Shown piece after piece: positions 21,607 through 34,200 of a DNA stretch of 64,000 nucleotides (its first letter is position 1; the number at the start of each line of letters is the position of its first letter). The notes below the pieces were generated by a model, which did no database searches, was not told the origin of the DNA, and was given only the letters and a program-made list of their open reading frames with translations. The DNA lies in the NCBI GenBank assembly GCA_022829145.1, contig CM040748.1, positions 31,098,501 through 31,162,500 on the forward strand, read 5' to 3'. The DNA comes from Albula goreensis (Eukaryota; Chordata; Actinopteri; Albuliformes; Albulidae). Position numbers and translations under genes: made by a program.

Positions 21607-24600
21607 CTGCTGCAGCAGCAAAACAGATGCAAAATTAGAACTAGTTTTTTGGTTTGAATATTGCCATAAAGGAGAAGCCCTGTGAGGGATTTTTTGAATG
21701 TGTTATAACAGCAGCTCTGTGTCTTACAGAACCAGAACCCTCCAGCCCCAAATGGTTTTTGAACAGGCCTGTGTGAAACAAGCCTGCTGGTGACTGGAGG
21801 AGCAGAGGGGAACACATGTTCACCGTCAGAGGGAAACCCCCAAGAATTCACTGACAACCTTTAAACCCCCCCTTCAGTAAATTTACACACAGCTGAGTCC
21901 TCCGGCAAAACGCATCTGACTCTCAGCATCACAGCGTTTTTTGTAAAAATTACCAAAATGGCTGCTAGCTTTTGTACGTTGCACCCATTGCAACATGCTT
22001 TAATTATTAATACATTATTAAAATAATAATCCTGTAAAATGTTCAATTACAATGAAGCCATTGAAGAAACAATCAAGTCCACAAGTCCAAAGTCTTTACC
22101 AGAGTGAACAGTGAATTTTTAGGATTTAGACGTCTCTTCTGTTAGTTGATCATACAGCCGTTAAAAGCGAATGTGCTTCCCATTCAAAACGCATCCTCAG
22201 CACTCACTGGTAATGTAAACAGATCATTTTGAGGTTATTCAGCTTGAATGATCCCTACAGACGTCGATGTTCAACTTATTTTTCAATTCTGAAGGGTAGC
22301 AATTTAAAAACGTTCCATTTCATTCCGATGAATGCTCATGTTAGATAAATACTGCGCACTTAATGTGGAAAACAGCAAATGGATCTCGCTGCATCTCAAT
22401 CTGTACTCAGCTAAAAGGCAGATGAAAGGGACTGTAACAAGGATGGGGAAGGACAGACAGATTCCGCTCACAGAGTGCGGTGAATCAATGAGAAATGAAT
22501 ATTAAAGAGTGCAAGACCATGGCCTGTTCACAGGTTTAAACAAAAAAACAGCTTGTCGAGTTTGCCTCTTGTTCCTCGTCAGTCACGTCGATTGGCAGCC
22601 ATAACACTTCAGCTCGGAAGCTCTCGACGCAGGCCTGGGTTCAGGCGCACTTCAATATTTCACGGGACCCCAGAAAAACCATCTTCACACAGTTTAAATT
22701 CTAATGTTGTTACCACGGTGATGACTAGGGGCATGTATTGTGGATTCAGAGGTAATGGGGTCTCCTAATTCTCTCTGTTTCTCTCCGAGGCTAAACAAAT
22801 CATTAGAAATGCTATCATTTTCCCATTATGCATGTATGTGTTCAGAGGGCTCAATATTCTTCAAAGTTCACTTTGTTAAATGGCCTGGGTTTACCTTATC
22901 AAAGACCAATACCTTTCGCCCAACCACAGCTGTGTTCTTTCTGAATCTCCAAATTGGTCATCGTTTGGCAATAATTTGTCCGCTCCTGATTTGCTAATGC
23001 GAAGACATTTCTAATAAGGACGCTCCCCTCTTTTCTTCCCATCCAAATGAGCTGAATATGGAAATACAGCGCTTTCGCGGATCTCCAAAGTGTACATTTA
23101 AATAATGCGACTCAGTCTGGTATGTCTATTTAACCATTCATAATTTAATACTTTGTATGTTCTTTAGAAGCATATTATAATTTATACAGATCTATCCATT
23201 AGAGTTATCAATACATCATACTGCAGACATGCGGTCATGATAGAGCTATTTTCAGCATGGATAATTTATATTTCCATACGCTTAATATATATTTGCATAT
23301 TTATACGGATGTTTCCATTTCAAAACCATATTCTGATTTCCTGTTTCATAAATCCCAAGTCAGCTTCAACACTGAATTCAGTCTAATAACAAAATACCTT
23401 TCTTCAGCTTTTTGAAGTGAACAGGTTTAAGAACTGCATTTTGAGATTAAGATTTGATTAAACTTGGACCTGTTATTTCTGATTTCACATTTACAAATTA
23501 GTCTCAATTTGAACAAAGTTTAGAGGAGACCAAGGCCTGTTCTATTGTAGCATCGATAACCTTGATTCCTCACGCAATTTTTATTCACGTTTTAAACAAA
23601 TCCACTCATTTTGTGGGCTTCAGAACCACTAATTAAATTTGCCAGTGCCCTTCCGATTTTCTGCTATTCCAATCTCTCTATTAGCTTAATTGAATTTGCA
23701 GAGAAAAGGTTCCTTGGCCTTTTCTTTGAGAATTCCTAATCCAAAACAATATTGGATTTGTGGAGCTGATTCATCGATTTGTCGGTTTAGCCACCGCTCC
23801 CTTGCTGAAGTCTTCTTTCTTGCGTAATGACACACTGTTCGTATGTCCCCTGTGCTATTCTCCCTTCTCGCTCTGAGACGGTCATGCGTTCAATAGATTA
23901 TTCTTGCACCGTTCGATCACAACAATGCCTCATGTGTGAGCCTGTCAACAACAGGGGCGATAACTTAGCCCTGCATGGCCGCATCTACATACAAAGGCAC
24001 ACCATTAGAATGCATGCGTTCGTTCTGTTCTGTTCCTCGCTTACTGAGTCCTTTGTCCATGAGATGATGTTGTCCGATTCTCACACATACCAATTACTTC
24101 ATTGTGAACGGGTTCCCTCGGCGTATGAGGAAGCGGACATGTTTGAGGAGGTTATGTCCATAGGCCTCTGGTACGTAGGCAGAAGCCACCTCCATGTCAT
24201 ACAAATGTGCTTGTGTTCAATGAGGGAAGATTCATGGGAGTTAAGTAAGAGGTCGGAGTCCCCCCCCCACCCACCCCCCGCCACACTCACCTTCGATCTC
24301 ATGCCAGGTTAATCTTCATGAATCGTGAGTTTCATCAGGAACAAATTCCACTCCCTCGTTTTCTCAGTCGGGCCCCGAGGCAAGATTGAAACCGATTGAA
24401 ATTAGCCTTTGAGCAAGACGGTCAAGGTTGCTGAATTGCACAACGTACATCGAGGCATAATAGGTAGCAATCTTAGGGTAATGTCATAAGGCAATTTGGA
24501 AGGAAAAAAAGTCTGAGGGAGGTGATCAAAAGTAGGGGGTGATGGAGGGGAATAGGGGTATAACCCAAGCCAAGGCAATGACCCCTGGAACATGTGGACA

Positions 24601-25059
24601 TAGCTGTGGTGTCATGTGACATGGGGACACCATGTGCCAGCTGGCAGTGACATAAAGGAGGATGGCCAAAACAATCACCGCTTTTCACAACACAGCAAAG
24701 CACGGAAAACGCACACAGACCCAGATGTACAGATCAACCACACATTTAGAAGTATGCAAAATGTAGGTATATTTACCTGCTAGCTTGTGCCCACAATATA
24801 TAAATACACACACAGCGCCCATCACCAGAATGATCTGTTATCTGCTTCTTGAAAATGCAGAAATGTCCCAACGATTGTGTAGCAAAGGGGAAAAAACATT
24901 CATCTCAGTAATTAGAACACGGTTATATGCGTAATTAAGTGTATAAAAAGTAGTATCCCATATGTCTTGTTTGCTTGTTTGTGAAACGAACAAGAGTCGG
25001 GCCTTAGCGCAACCTCATTTTGTCGTAACCCACTTTTTTTTGCCTGATGAGCGGTCCTT
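21607..25059. other. Long unique stretch, no gene recognised
   Basis: About 3.4 kb of unique DNA, AT-rich around 23100-23800. A 161-codon frame at 23827-24312 (+) shows no domain, and I regard it as chance. A C-run cluster at 24260-24281 would be G-quadruplex-prone on the minus strand. No transposon family is recognised. Confidence 0.5.
24260..24281 (-). other. C-run cluster (minus-strand G-quadruplex potential)
   Basis: Nine C, then acccac and a further run of six C. The runs are separated by single A bases, so the minus strand has three closely spaced G runs, the first long enough to split in two. Confidence 0.55.
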
Positions 25060-25200
25060 ATTATAGAGGAACTTTAAAATGGGGACACTTCAGCAAGCAA
25101 CTGAAGTTAATCTCATTCCATGTAATTAACATTTCATTTCTCCATATCTCATTAAAAGATACAAGAGAATTTAACTCCCTAATCCTCTACACTTAAGTGG
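25060..25200. promoter_or_regulatory. Candidate enhancer-like segment
   Basis: AT-rich unique sequence with catgtaattaacatt, ccctaatcc (OTX/PITX-type) and the perfect palindrome CACTTAAGTG at 25190-25199, which presents an NKX2-type AAGTG core on both strands. This is motif evidence only, without conservation data. Confidence 0.22.
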
Positions 25201-27043
25201 GCAGATAGCGGCCAGGGCCAGCCACGGAGAGTTTCCGCCATGTGCCATAACCGTCATTCTTGTATCATTCTTGTCTATGGGAGGATAACAAAAACCTCAT
25301 CAGTCTTACTGTTTCCTAACCCTGAATCTTAACCCCAATTTTTCCCTGATTTTCCGAACCCGAACTCAACCAAAATTGTTGACCTCACCACAGTACCTAC
25401 TCTGTCGGCTTTGAGAGGAGAGACCGAACTCGTGACTGTTCCGATTCATGTGGCGAAAATCTTGCTTCTTACATGCACAGCAACCGCACCCCTAATTGCA
25501 TTGCACACTGCGTATGACATCAGAGGATGGTGCTATAGTGATGAGACCAACGAACCTACCCCCCCATCATCCCCGGCCAGGCTGGCCAATTGTGCCACGC
25601 TTAATGTGAACCTCCAGCGAATATTTTCTTTTTGATGTAGAGTGGAGCATTTTTACCATTGGTCGGTTTTTCAGAGATCAGTGAATAAATATATATTTAT
25701 ATAAATAAATATTATATATAAATATAATAGATTCTTCATCACATTTGCAAGCTATGAAAGATTTTATGCACAAAGAATCCAGAATTTACCTCAACCTTGA
25801 AATACGGACGATTTACTCTGAATGTGTGCGATCATAATTCAAGGTCTGTGGACATGTATGAAATCATCTGCATATGTTCCGCTTGCATTCTTCCAGTGAA
25901 TAGAAATCTAGACGTGTAGCATTTGTGTCTTTTTTTTTAAACTGTCCTTTGTCGAAACAGAGGATGAGGTGAAAGGTAAAGGAAGGTGAGGCCTGGCGTT
26001 TCGTTTTGGCGAGGACGCGATGGGAAACGTGACAGGAAACCACGACTGATTTATGGGTCATGTCCACCTCCCCTCCGCACCACCCCCGGGACTGTATCCC
26101 CCTCGACTGTTCTGGGCCCAGGCCTGCATTCATGTCACTTGCTGATGTATTCGCAGGAAGTTATGAGGAATATGCCTTCTATTTCTGCGAATGCACTTCT
26201 GTGCAAAAAAAAAGAAATCTGACTTTAGTTATTTGTGTGTGTGTGTGTGTGTGTGTGTGTAGGGGGCTTGGGGGATAGAAACAACATAGCACAGTTTAAA
26301 TGCTTCCCCTTCATTGGTAGAAACCCCTTGTTGGACTTGGATTGCCAGAAGCGGAAATAAAGATGGTGGCAGACTGTGTGAGAGGTGGTGAGATGTGTCA
26401 AATTAGTCGTTGCATAGGGGTCTGGTGCCTTTATCTCAGGGTGTTTCCTCACCTGATGCTTCAGTGGGATTTCCAGGGCGGGAGCATTTTATTTCCATCT
26501 TTTTAGACGCGGAAAGGAGGCGCTCCTTTCAGCTGCGGTGGACGTTCAGGCAGCAACGTGTGAATAGCCTGCGATGTGGCCTGAAGATGACAATAACAAA
26601 AAAGAAGACTTTTGGAAGCTGTGCTATAATTTGAAAATAACACATGCTCGCTGTAATCCGTGTGGAATCGATAGCCTCTCTAAGTTGTCCTATGTGCAAA
26701 AACTACATTCAAGGGACCACACTGGGGACAGGACTGAGCAGCATACAGGGATGATCAGCCACTGGCACTGATCTGTGGTGATGTTCTATACAATATGACA
26801 GGATACAGTATGTGACTGACCTCCCAGCAAAATGGATGTCCCTCAACCAACAATGTAACTTCTGGAAGGCAAGAGCAATTAAGAAGTAAGAGATGGTTTA
26901 AGAGTACAGAGGCTGAATGAAACTACTGCTCCCATTAGCAAACTGATACCAGCAGCAGTTAATTCAATAGCAAATACATGAATCGGAACCGCACAAGAAA
27001 AATAAGGAATTTATTGATGCAAATCTGTTCTTCTCTTCAACAG
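25201..27043. other. Unique sequence with simple repeats, no gene seen
   Basis: Contains an AT-rich run (25685-25732, atatatatttatataaataa and related words) and a (TG)n microsatellite at 26234-26260. The remaining DNA is unique, without a supported gene. Confidence 0.5.
26234..26260. repeat. (TG)n microsatellite
   Basis: About thirteen TG units, followed by aggggg. Confidence 0.9.
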
Positions 27044-27157
27044 GGAGAGTTCTGATTATGGCAAAGCTTTAAAATTTGCATCCCTGGCTCCAATCCACGC
27101 AGAGAGATCCAGTGATGTAACAGACGATCACAGTCGCAGGAGGCAGTCTGGAGAGAT
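27044..27157 (+). CDS. Candidate internal exon, 114 nt, product unknown
   Basis: A pyrimidine-rich acceptor (ctgttcttctcttcaacag) ends at 27043, and a donor (gagat/gtaagcaa) begins at 27158. The enclosed 114 nt equals 38 codons, so inclusion would preserve frame. Only one of three frames is open: after one leading base it reads ESSDYGKALKFASLAP..., continuing through IHAERSSDVTDD to an Arg-rich HSRRRQSGE. The peptide is hydrophilic and phosphosite-like, and I do not recognise it. No neighbouring exon is identified. A chance match of splice signals is quite possible; sequence conservation or RNA evidence would decide. Confidence 0.25.
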
Positions 27158-29944
27158 GTAAGCAATTAATGTCGATGCCGACTCTGTCAATATGGTTTCG
27201 CTACTGGAGCTTGTTCTCTTCCATTTCATCACTCAAAGCCCTTCAACGCCCGTCACTCCTGTTCAGCATGTTTAGGAGGGGCATCAAAGAGTCGACAAAA
27301 AAAAAAAAAAAAGAAAAGAGACTGAAAAACGAGAGCGGTGGCTATGCGTGTGTCCATGAGAGTAAAATGAAAAATTCCCAGGAGGTCCGTTTTAATGATT
27401 CGAGCAGAAGATCCTAATTGCCTTCCCGCCTAAGATTTTGCATTCAGAGTACAACTTCTGAGTGGATGGAGGATGGAAACTCTAATTAATGGACTTATCC
27501 ACCAGGCTCCGCCCCCTATAGCTGCTGTTGCTACCGCTCTTAAGTTCCCCTGAACAAAACAATGATGGTTAAAGTGAAAATTCTCCAGAATTTTTTCCTG
27601 CTTTCCTGTTTGGCATAATTGATGGCTTCTTTAGTCTGACTGAGTGCTTATAAATTTGTACTTATGAATTTTCATAAAAACTACAGTTGCAGCTGTTTCA
27701 TTTACTCATTCGTGCATCTTTTTAACTTTACTGTCAAAATAGTGCTTCTTGTGTCAAATCGGTAATATTCGTTAGATTTATTCCATTCAATATTGTGCTC
27801 TTTTACAAACATATTGTTTTTGTTTATCTAATGTCTTATTTCAACTGCATTTGATTTGACGACAAAGTGGATTTAGGATGACTGGTTTTTAATTACCTGT
27901 ATGACAGGACAGGTATTGTTCATTTCATGTTGAAATATGTTCATGTCTTTTTTCTGACATATTTTGACAATCTCCATACAGCATTTGCATACCTGTACAC
28001 CAGCAAGCCGGATGAGACTGACTTGGCTCTGGAATACAGGTTTATTCATCTAACTGAAAGAATGAAAGTCACAGCAGGCTTTGTTGTGTTTATTGGCTAA
28101 ATCACATTTAAAGGACCAAGGATTTGACAGCGATATTTTCTTCAACAGGGTAAATCAGTAGGACATTAGAGGCAGATATTTTGACCTAATTATCAAGCAA
28201 GACGTGGTAACATTTGTGAACAAGGACCAATAGCTGTGCTGTCACATCTGGAACAATTATCTAGGAAAAAAATCAGCTTCTGTCATATGAACTGATGAAT
28301 AAGGGTTGACACTGAAAAATGCCATTTCCTTTTTTAAAAGGGATCCTATTTCTAATATCAATAAAGAAAAATCATTTGTGTCACTTCTGTTTTCTTTATA
28401 CAAGGTCCTCATAGATTCAGGGCAATCGTTCTCTGACAATTACTTTATGGAAAAAAGGTATGCCCTTCTTATCATATCAGTGCGGTAAGAGAGGGGCTGA
28501 GCAGCAGATCCCAGCTGGAAAATCAAAAAGCTTGAAAACTTAATGTTATAATAAAAAAATTGAACATTTTCTTTATTTGAAGACTGTGTAAGTATGATTC
28601 AGTGAACTTCGTAATTTTCTCCCACTATTTGCTTGAATAATTTAAGAAAGGTAGCTAAATTATAGATAAAGTGTACAGTTTGAAGAAGAAGTGCAGGCGT
28701 AGCCTCAGGCTAAAGCCAGCCCTTAATGATGTCTAGAGCTAGGTCGAGGAGAACTCGTTAGCTTGAGAGTAATTTTCCAAAGGATTAAAATGGATCTTTT
28801 AAAGCAGTAAGCCTTTTTGCTGAGTGCTGTAATGCAACTATTTCAATTTTCCAGAGCTCATAAAACATCCAGGCTGGGAAATCTGAAGACATGGACAATG
28901 TTTCCATCTCCATCGCGGTGTAAGGTTGATGAGGTCATGAAAAAGCATGAAAACGGAGAAGAGAGGCGGTGAGATTTCTTGGCGCTTAATTACACAGAGT
29001 AAACTCATATTAAAAATGTAAATACAAAGTTAATAATTTCAGAAGCTTGCGTTCACCTATGGCTGCTGTGACCCCATGTTTTTCAACATTTACTTTGATC
29101 GGATGTTGTTTTTAAATGCATTTTTTCCACTTCAAATTTTAATCTAGTTTTTCTTTTGTCTGTAATCATTAACCTAAATGCTTATACAGGGAAGAAACTA
29201 AATAATGGATATGCCACATGAGAAATTTAGCATTTTAACTAATTGGCAATGAAAATTGAAACTGCACATGTTTCCTGTTAATGTACATACTAATTGACAC
29301 TACGTTTGTGCTAAAAATACGGATCTTCAATTTAGTGTATTCAAATCAATATGAGAAATGATTATGCTTGTGAAAGAGGTCAAATAGTTTGTGTCTGCAT
29401 AGGTGGTACACCAGTCACAGAAATGGGAAAATATTATTTAAAAATACCAAATGAAATTATATGCCAAAAAATTACATCAGGAAAGAGGAATAGTCTATGC
29501 AATTTACAGCTCACTGTCAGAGATTGATGGACACCTAGTAGATAAAAACCCAGAAAATAACAGCCTCAATAATTCCCATTGGACTAAATCTACACCTCTG
29601 TGCCTCATTCATAGCAAATGCCAAAAACCTGTATTCTATGAGCTTCATGTAGCTGATATTTATGGTAGGGCTACAGTGCAGAAGCTAAATTTAATCAAGG
29701 CCAATGTGCAACAATCCGTTCATTACCTGCTGCGATGAGCGGAAAGCTTGAGCATCTGGGTAGCAGATGAAAATAATACAGTCTAATGAGTCATCTTTTA
29801 TTTTCTCCTGCGTTTCTGTTTGGGAAAAGCCTAAGAGTCTTCAGCCCTCATTGCCATTAGCCATGCTAGCAGACCTGTTAAAATGTAAGCCATTTTGTGT
29901 GAGTCATTGGACCTGACTATTAGAGTTAGAATTACACACATTCA
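27158..29944. other. Unique sequence, no gene recognised
   Basis: An A run lies at 27298-27312. The rest is AT-rich unique DNA. A 95-codon frame at 29451-29738 lies close upstream of the Tc1 remnant but does not read as transposase, and I do not call it. Confidence 0.5.
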
Positions 29945-30370
29945 AATGGAGGACTTCTTAGACAACCTGGTGCATTCTACGGTTCAAACATGGTTTTCTT
30001 GAAATGTTCCTATAGTCTAAGACAGTACCATGCCCATACACACTGATAAATGGATTCAAAAGTGACCTGGAATAAGTCATACACCTTCCATGGCCTCCCA
30101 AATCAACACCAGATATGACATCATTAAGCCTTTATGGAGAGTTCTGGAACATAGACTACGGAGTAGATTTCCACCTCCTCCATCTCCCAAAAAACTGGAG
30201 GCTTTCCTTCTTTGAGAAAGGTCCAATATCCCACTAGAAGCAATTAAAACCTGTCTGACTAAACTGCAACAAGGTTTATAGCTTCTGTAATGTGCAAGCC
30301 AATTCCTTATTGGTAAATAAAAACCAATGTATTCTTTAGTGTTTCCATTATTGTGTCTGCCCCCATTATT
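29945..30370 (+). pseudogene. Tc1/mariner transposase fragment, broken
   Basis: This is the C-terminal part of a Tc1-family DDE transposase with stops and frameshifts. From 30021 the reading is D-S-T-M-P-I-H-T-D-K-W-I-Q-K, corresponding to the family's DNAPIHTA-type motif that carries the second catalytic Asp, followed by a stop. A shifted frame gives HLPWPPK and PDM, matching the HLPWP..SPDLNPIEHLW region; a one-base loss follows, and the expected catalytic Glu is not preserved. From 30135 a third segment reads WRVLEHRLRSRFPPPPSPKK, then LEAFLL and a stop at 30213, with NIPLEAIK after it. The tail tagtgtttccattattgtg near 30340 resembles a Tc1 3' end. The element is dead and was probably intact once; the N-terminal DNA-binding half is not recognisable upstream. 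Confidence 0.75.
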
Positions 30371-30904
30371 TTTAATGGCTGTAACCTAATTTATACAACA
30401 TGTTTTGAGCAATAGTTTGTCTTTCCACATATTATCAGACACCACGGTAAAAAGAGTGTAAAAAGAGTATGAGAGCATTTGATTGGTTGAGGTAGTGCAT
30501 TTGCTCCAATCACAAATCATGTTACTTAAATTGCACGTGCAAAAAACTCAACATGTGCATCTGCTAAAGGATTTGATAAATCTGGCCATTCATGTATCTA
30601 GCATTAATAAATGTAATGATATTTTGCCTGGTTAAATGTTATGGTCTTGCATGGCTGCTCACATAAATAGCTAGCAAGCCATTTGCAGGTTTATTTACTA
30701 GGTCAGCAATGTGTATGACAACTCCCGGACACGTTCCCTCTGTACCCACTCCATAACGCTATCTGCCATTACTCACATCTTAGATGCTGAGAGGATCTTA
30801 TGTATATGAATAACATTGTGGCTAAAGCAGAGAATGTATTTCTGATATGGTCTCCCCAAATAGCCACACCACCACTCTGAGTGCTGGAGAAGTAGCACCT
30901 CTAA
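30371..30904. other. Unique sequence, nothing recognised
   Basis: AT-rich unique DNA between the Tc1 remnant and the Harbinger-like element. A word catctgctaaagg near 30559 recalls a SINE tail but lacks the rest. No gene is seen. Confidence 0.5.
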
Positions 30905-31207
30905 GGCCAGTGTTATACTTTGCGCGTCCGCTAGTACGCGAGGGTCCACGTGATGTACATTTCATCATCAGAAGGTGTGCGCGAGGCTCTGTGCGGACGT
31001 CCATGTACCCTTCAATTTTTTTGTGACAAGTCCACGTAGCCACTACGCTACAAAGGCACCAACTGCGCATGTGCTGGAAAACTAAGAACAGGAATCAATG
31101 GAACGTGTTCTCCAAGCGGTCTAGAAAGTAGTATAAGAAGAACAGCTACGCGTACATCGTGTCCGCAGCGTCCATGTGCGCATCCACAAGGGAGCATAAC
31201 CGAGCCC
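30905..31207. mobile_element. CpG-rich MITE, PIF/Harbinger-like, 303 bp
   Basis: The segment is flanked by TAA on both sides (30902-30904 and 31208-31210), fitting the three-base TWA target duplication of PIF/Harbinger elements. The ends ggccagtgttat and, inverted, gggctcggttat agree at 8 of 12 positions, a weak but plausible terminal repeat. The interior is rich in CpG (ctttgcgcgtccgctagtac, ggtgtgcgcgaggc, cagctacgcgtacatcg), unlike the surrounding DNA, and has no coding capacity. Short inverted gcgcgtcc/ggacg-type words recur inside. Alternative: a CpG-rich regulatory segment with a coincidental TAA flank. Confidence 0.55.
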
Positions 31208-34200
31208 TAACGTTCCAACCGAGAACCAAGTTCCTTCCTCCATCCCTGCAGTTACACCTGGCACTATTCTGGTTGCTGGTTCAAGTTGTGAAGAAGAAAC
31301 CTAAGATAAACCACCAGAGGAGACTCACTAATTTCAGCTAAATATGTGAATGTGAATTTAAAAGGGGAGGAATGGGACATACATGAGGTGGAGGAATATA
31401 GGGCCTGAAGCAGCTCTGACTCCTGTGTGGACTAAATGCCATTGGGTTTAGCCTGGAGATCTTTTTGGCCCTGATACAGGCATCAGTGTATGAGCTCATT
31501 TAACATCCCAAAGTCAGTGTTGTTCATGTCATGATGAAATGCCATCCTTCAGTTGCACATACATGTTTTGTTTTTCTTTCGCCTCTCAAGACAATCGATG
31601 CTGCTCAGCGACTCCTGCACGGCTCGCCCTCATTGTACAGTCTTTTGTCACGTCTTCAGTCTTGGCGAGGCGTGGCAAGGTGGACAGTAGGCCTTTGTCC
31701 GAGCCCCGCATGCCGAAGGTGGGGTCGCGCTGAGGCACAATGGGAAACTCAGAACCCGTCTTCATAAAGACTCGCAGCTGTCCGTCCGCACTCGATGCCA
31801 GGCCATAAACGCTCTTTTGTTTCTGCTGGCACAAAGGCCTTTTTTTTCCCGCTTGGCTGTTGTCTCAGCTCACACAAATGTTTCTTTTAAGAATTTCGGT
31901 TCAGTCTGTTTCTTACCAGTTTTCCTGTTGCGAACAATTAACTCCATTTTATTGTTTGGCCGCGGACCCAAAAGGCGGCACGTCCCCAGTTCATTCAGAG
32001 AGACATGCGAGTGTAGCAAGGTCATCCTACTGTCGCATTGTCCTCTCTGGCACGGCAGAGGTGAAAGCCTCAGAGCCTTTCATTGATCACTACTACTGAT
32101 GTTGACAGAGAACAACAGAAAAACAATTTCCATTATATTACATATTAATTATCAATTTATTAACTTGTCTTGCAGTCTTCTATCTTGTCTTAAAGGTGCA
32201 ATATATCTGTAATATATCTGTAATTGCAATTCATTGGGTATTTATGGCAGCAAGAGATTTATGTATATATTTGCAGTTTAAACAACAACACCAATAATCA
32301 TAATAATAATTTTGATTAATTTCAATACTGTGTTTTCTGTAGGGTGTTAAAGTGAGGCTGTAATGTTGATTTCTCACTGGTCCTGACTGTCCGTGTGCCT
32401 CCTCTGCCAGCGGTTTACAGAGACATGTCAGTGTGTCATCAACCAGGGGTCATAATGAGACACGACACCAACCCCTGAGCACACAGCGGCCTGCCAAACC
32501 TGAGCAGTTAAGGTCAATGAGTATCACTTATTCCCCGTTATCTCCGCGCTGCCAGTCATTGGCTCCATCACTCTGCATCAGCTTTCAGACGCACAGCGGG
32601 GGGACTGGCTCTGCCCAGGCTGGGGGTGGGGGGAGGCGGGGGGCGTTTTGGGGGTTTGGGAATAGGGTGCCCCCTGTGGCAGACTGGTGACACACCAAAA
32701 CTGGGTCAGGGACCTTTGGCATTTAAAAAACACTTTGCACCTTTAAGGACATTTCAAACTGTATCAAAACAGACTTTAGGCTCTTTAAAGATGTATGCCA
32801 ATTCTATTTTAAAATAAAGTGGAGAAATTCCAGAAGATGAGTTTGCTTGTGTCCAGTAAGATATAATACTCAAAGGAAATTGTATTGTAATGTAGGGTTT
32901 GTTTACATTTAGTGTTTAGTGAGTTTGTCTGAATCTACCATTATCTGTTTTTATGATTCATTTTACACAACTTAAATACCTTAAAAAATCAATTTCCACA
33001 GATATTCAAAATGAAATGTATTAATTCATATTCACACTATTTATAGGTTGCGTACTGTAAACCCACTGGTTGTTATCCAAGAGATTATTAGTACTTTAGC
33101 AAGAGTGTTATTTCAAACAAGGGCTTTTATATTCTCGGTCACAAATCTCTCTGCGTCTTACTTAAGCAATGCTTTTCAGTCAGCAAGAGACAAAGATTGT
33201 GGAAGTGTTAAGAAAAAAATGCAGAAAGTCAAACATGTAGAGATGAGCACTGGATCACCTAAATTGCACAACTTCCTAACTTTTCACCTATATGCTCTAC
33301 ATTCATAGGCATGACACAATTTAGAGCAATCTAAATGTTTTGTGAGGTTATTAGCACGTCTAGGCACCGTGCTGAAAGACGTTACATAGTGACCTTGTGA
33401 CTCAGTGGAATCACTCAGCTAGCGCTGAGCTAGCTTAAGCTTTGACTAAACAAACTCAAGGGCAATATTGTGAAAGCCATCCAAAGCAGTTCCTTTACTT
33501 AGCAGGAAAATAAAAGAAACCACTCAAGATATTGCAAAAACAGACCAGGTGAGTCACGTCTCTGGATGAGGAACTGTGGAAAGAGACAGATGAAAAGCGG
33601 CGGCAAACAGTGTGGAAATCGATGGCTCGTTTCTATGACGTAAGGAAATTTCAGATTCTTCTACAATCCTCTGAAGTATATAGGGGAAAAGATTTTATTT
33701 GATGAATGTGAGGAAGACTACGGCGGGCTGTGAAACACGAGTGAAACTAATATGAAACAGAGTTCCAAAATGGTCGGCATTGTGTTATTTACTTAAAACC
33801 TGTTTTAAGTACTTCTACTTTGGTTTTCTTCAGTCAGGAGTGACAGCATGACCTGTCCTGATACCATATAAAGTACAGAGTTGGCTGACGGTATCCTCCG
33901 TTGTGGCCACATCATAAATATCTGTTCAGTAAAATGTAACAGAAAAATCTTTGTCCAGCCGGGCAGTCGTTAAATCACGTATCGCTGCTGGCTCTCAGAT
34001 TCAGTTATAATGGCATACAGAGAAGAGCTTTTAACTGAAAATGCCCGACATACACAACAAGGTCAGCTGGATTACCTGAGAGCAAGGGAGAAAGTCACTT
34101 TCAATTTCCTCGTAGTTTCCCCAAACCGAAGAAATATAAAATGGCTCCTCTCTCCAAGTCAGAACACATACGACCGGCAGACATAGCCCTTCACAAACAG

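Noticed and set aside
23827-24312. 161-codon open frame on the + strand
   Set aside because: Cys/Met-rich but with no recognisable motif or splice context; ends in a C-run low-complexity patch.
24777-24847. 71-nt minus-strand segment with an open frame and splice-like borders
   Set aside because: The acceptor pyrimidine tract is weak and the peptide is unremarkable.
33505-33548. 44-nt + strand segment ending in the perfect donor ccag/gtgagtca
   Set aside because: Acceptor is mediocre and the frame is short and Lys-rich without resemblance to any family.
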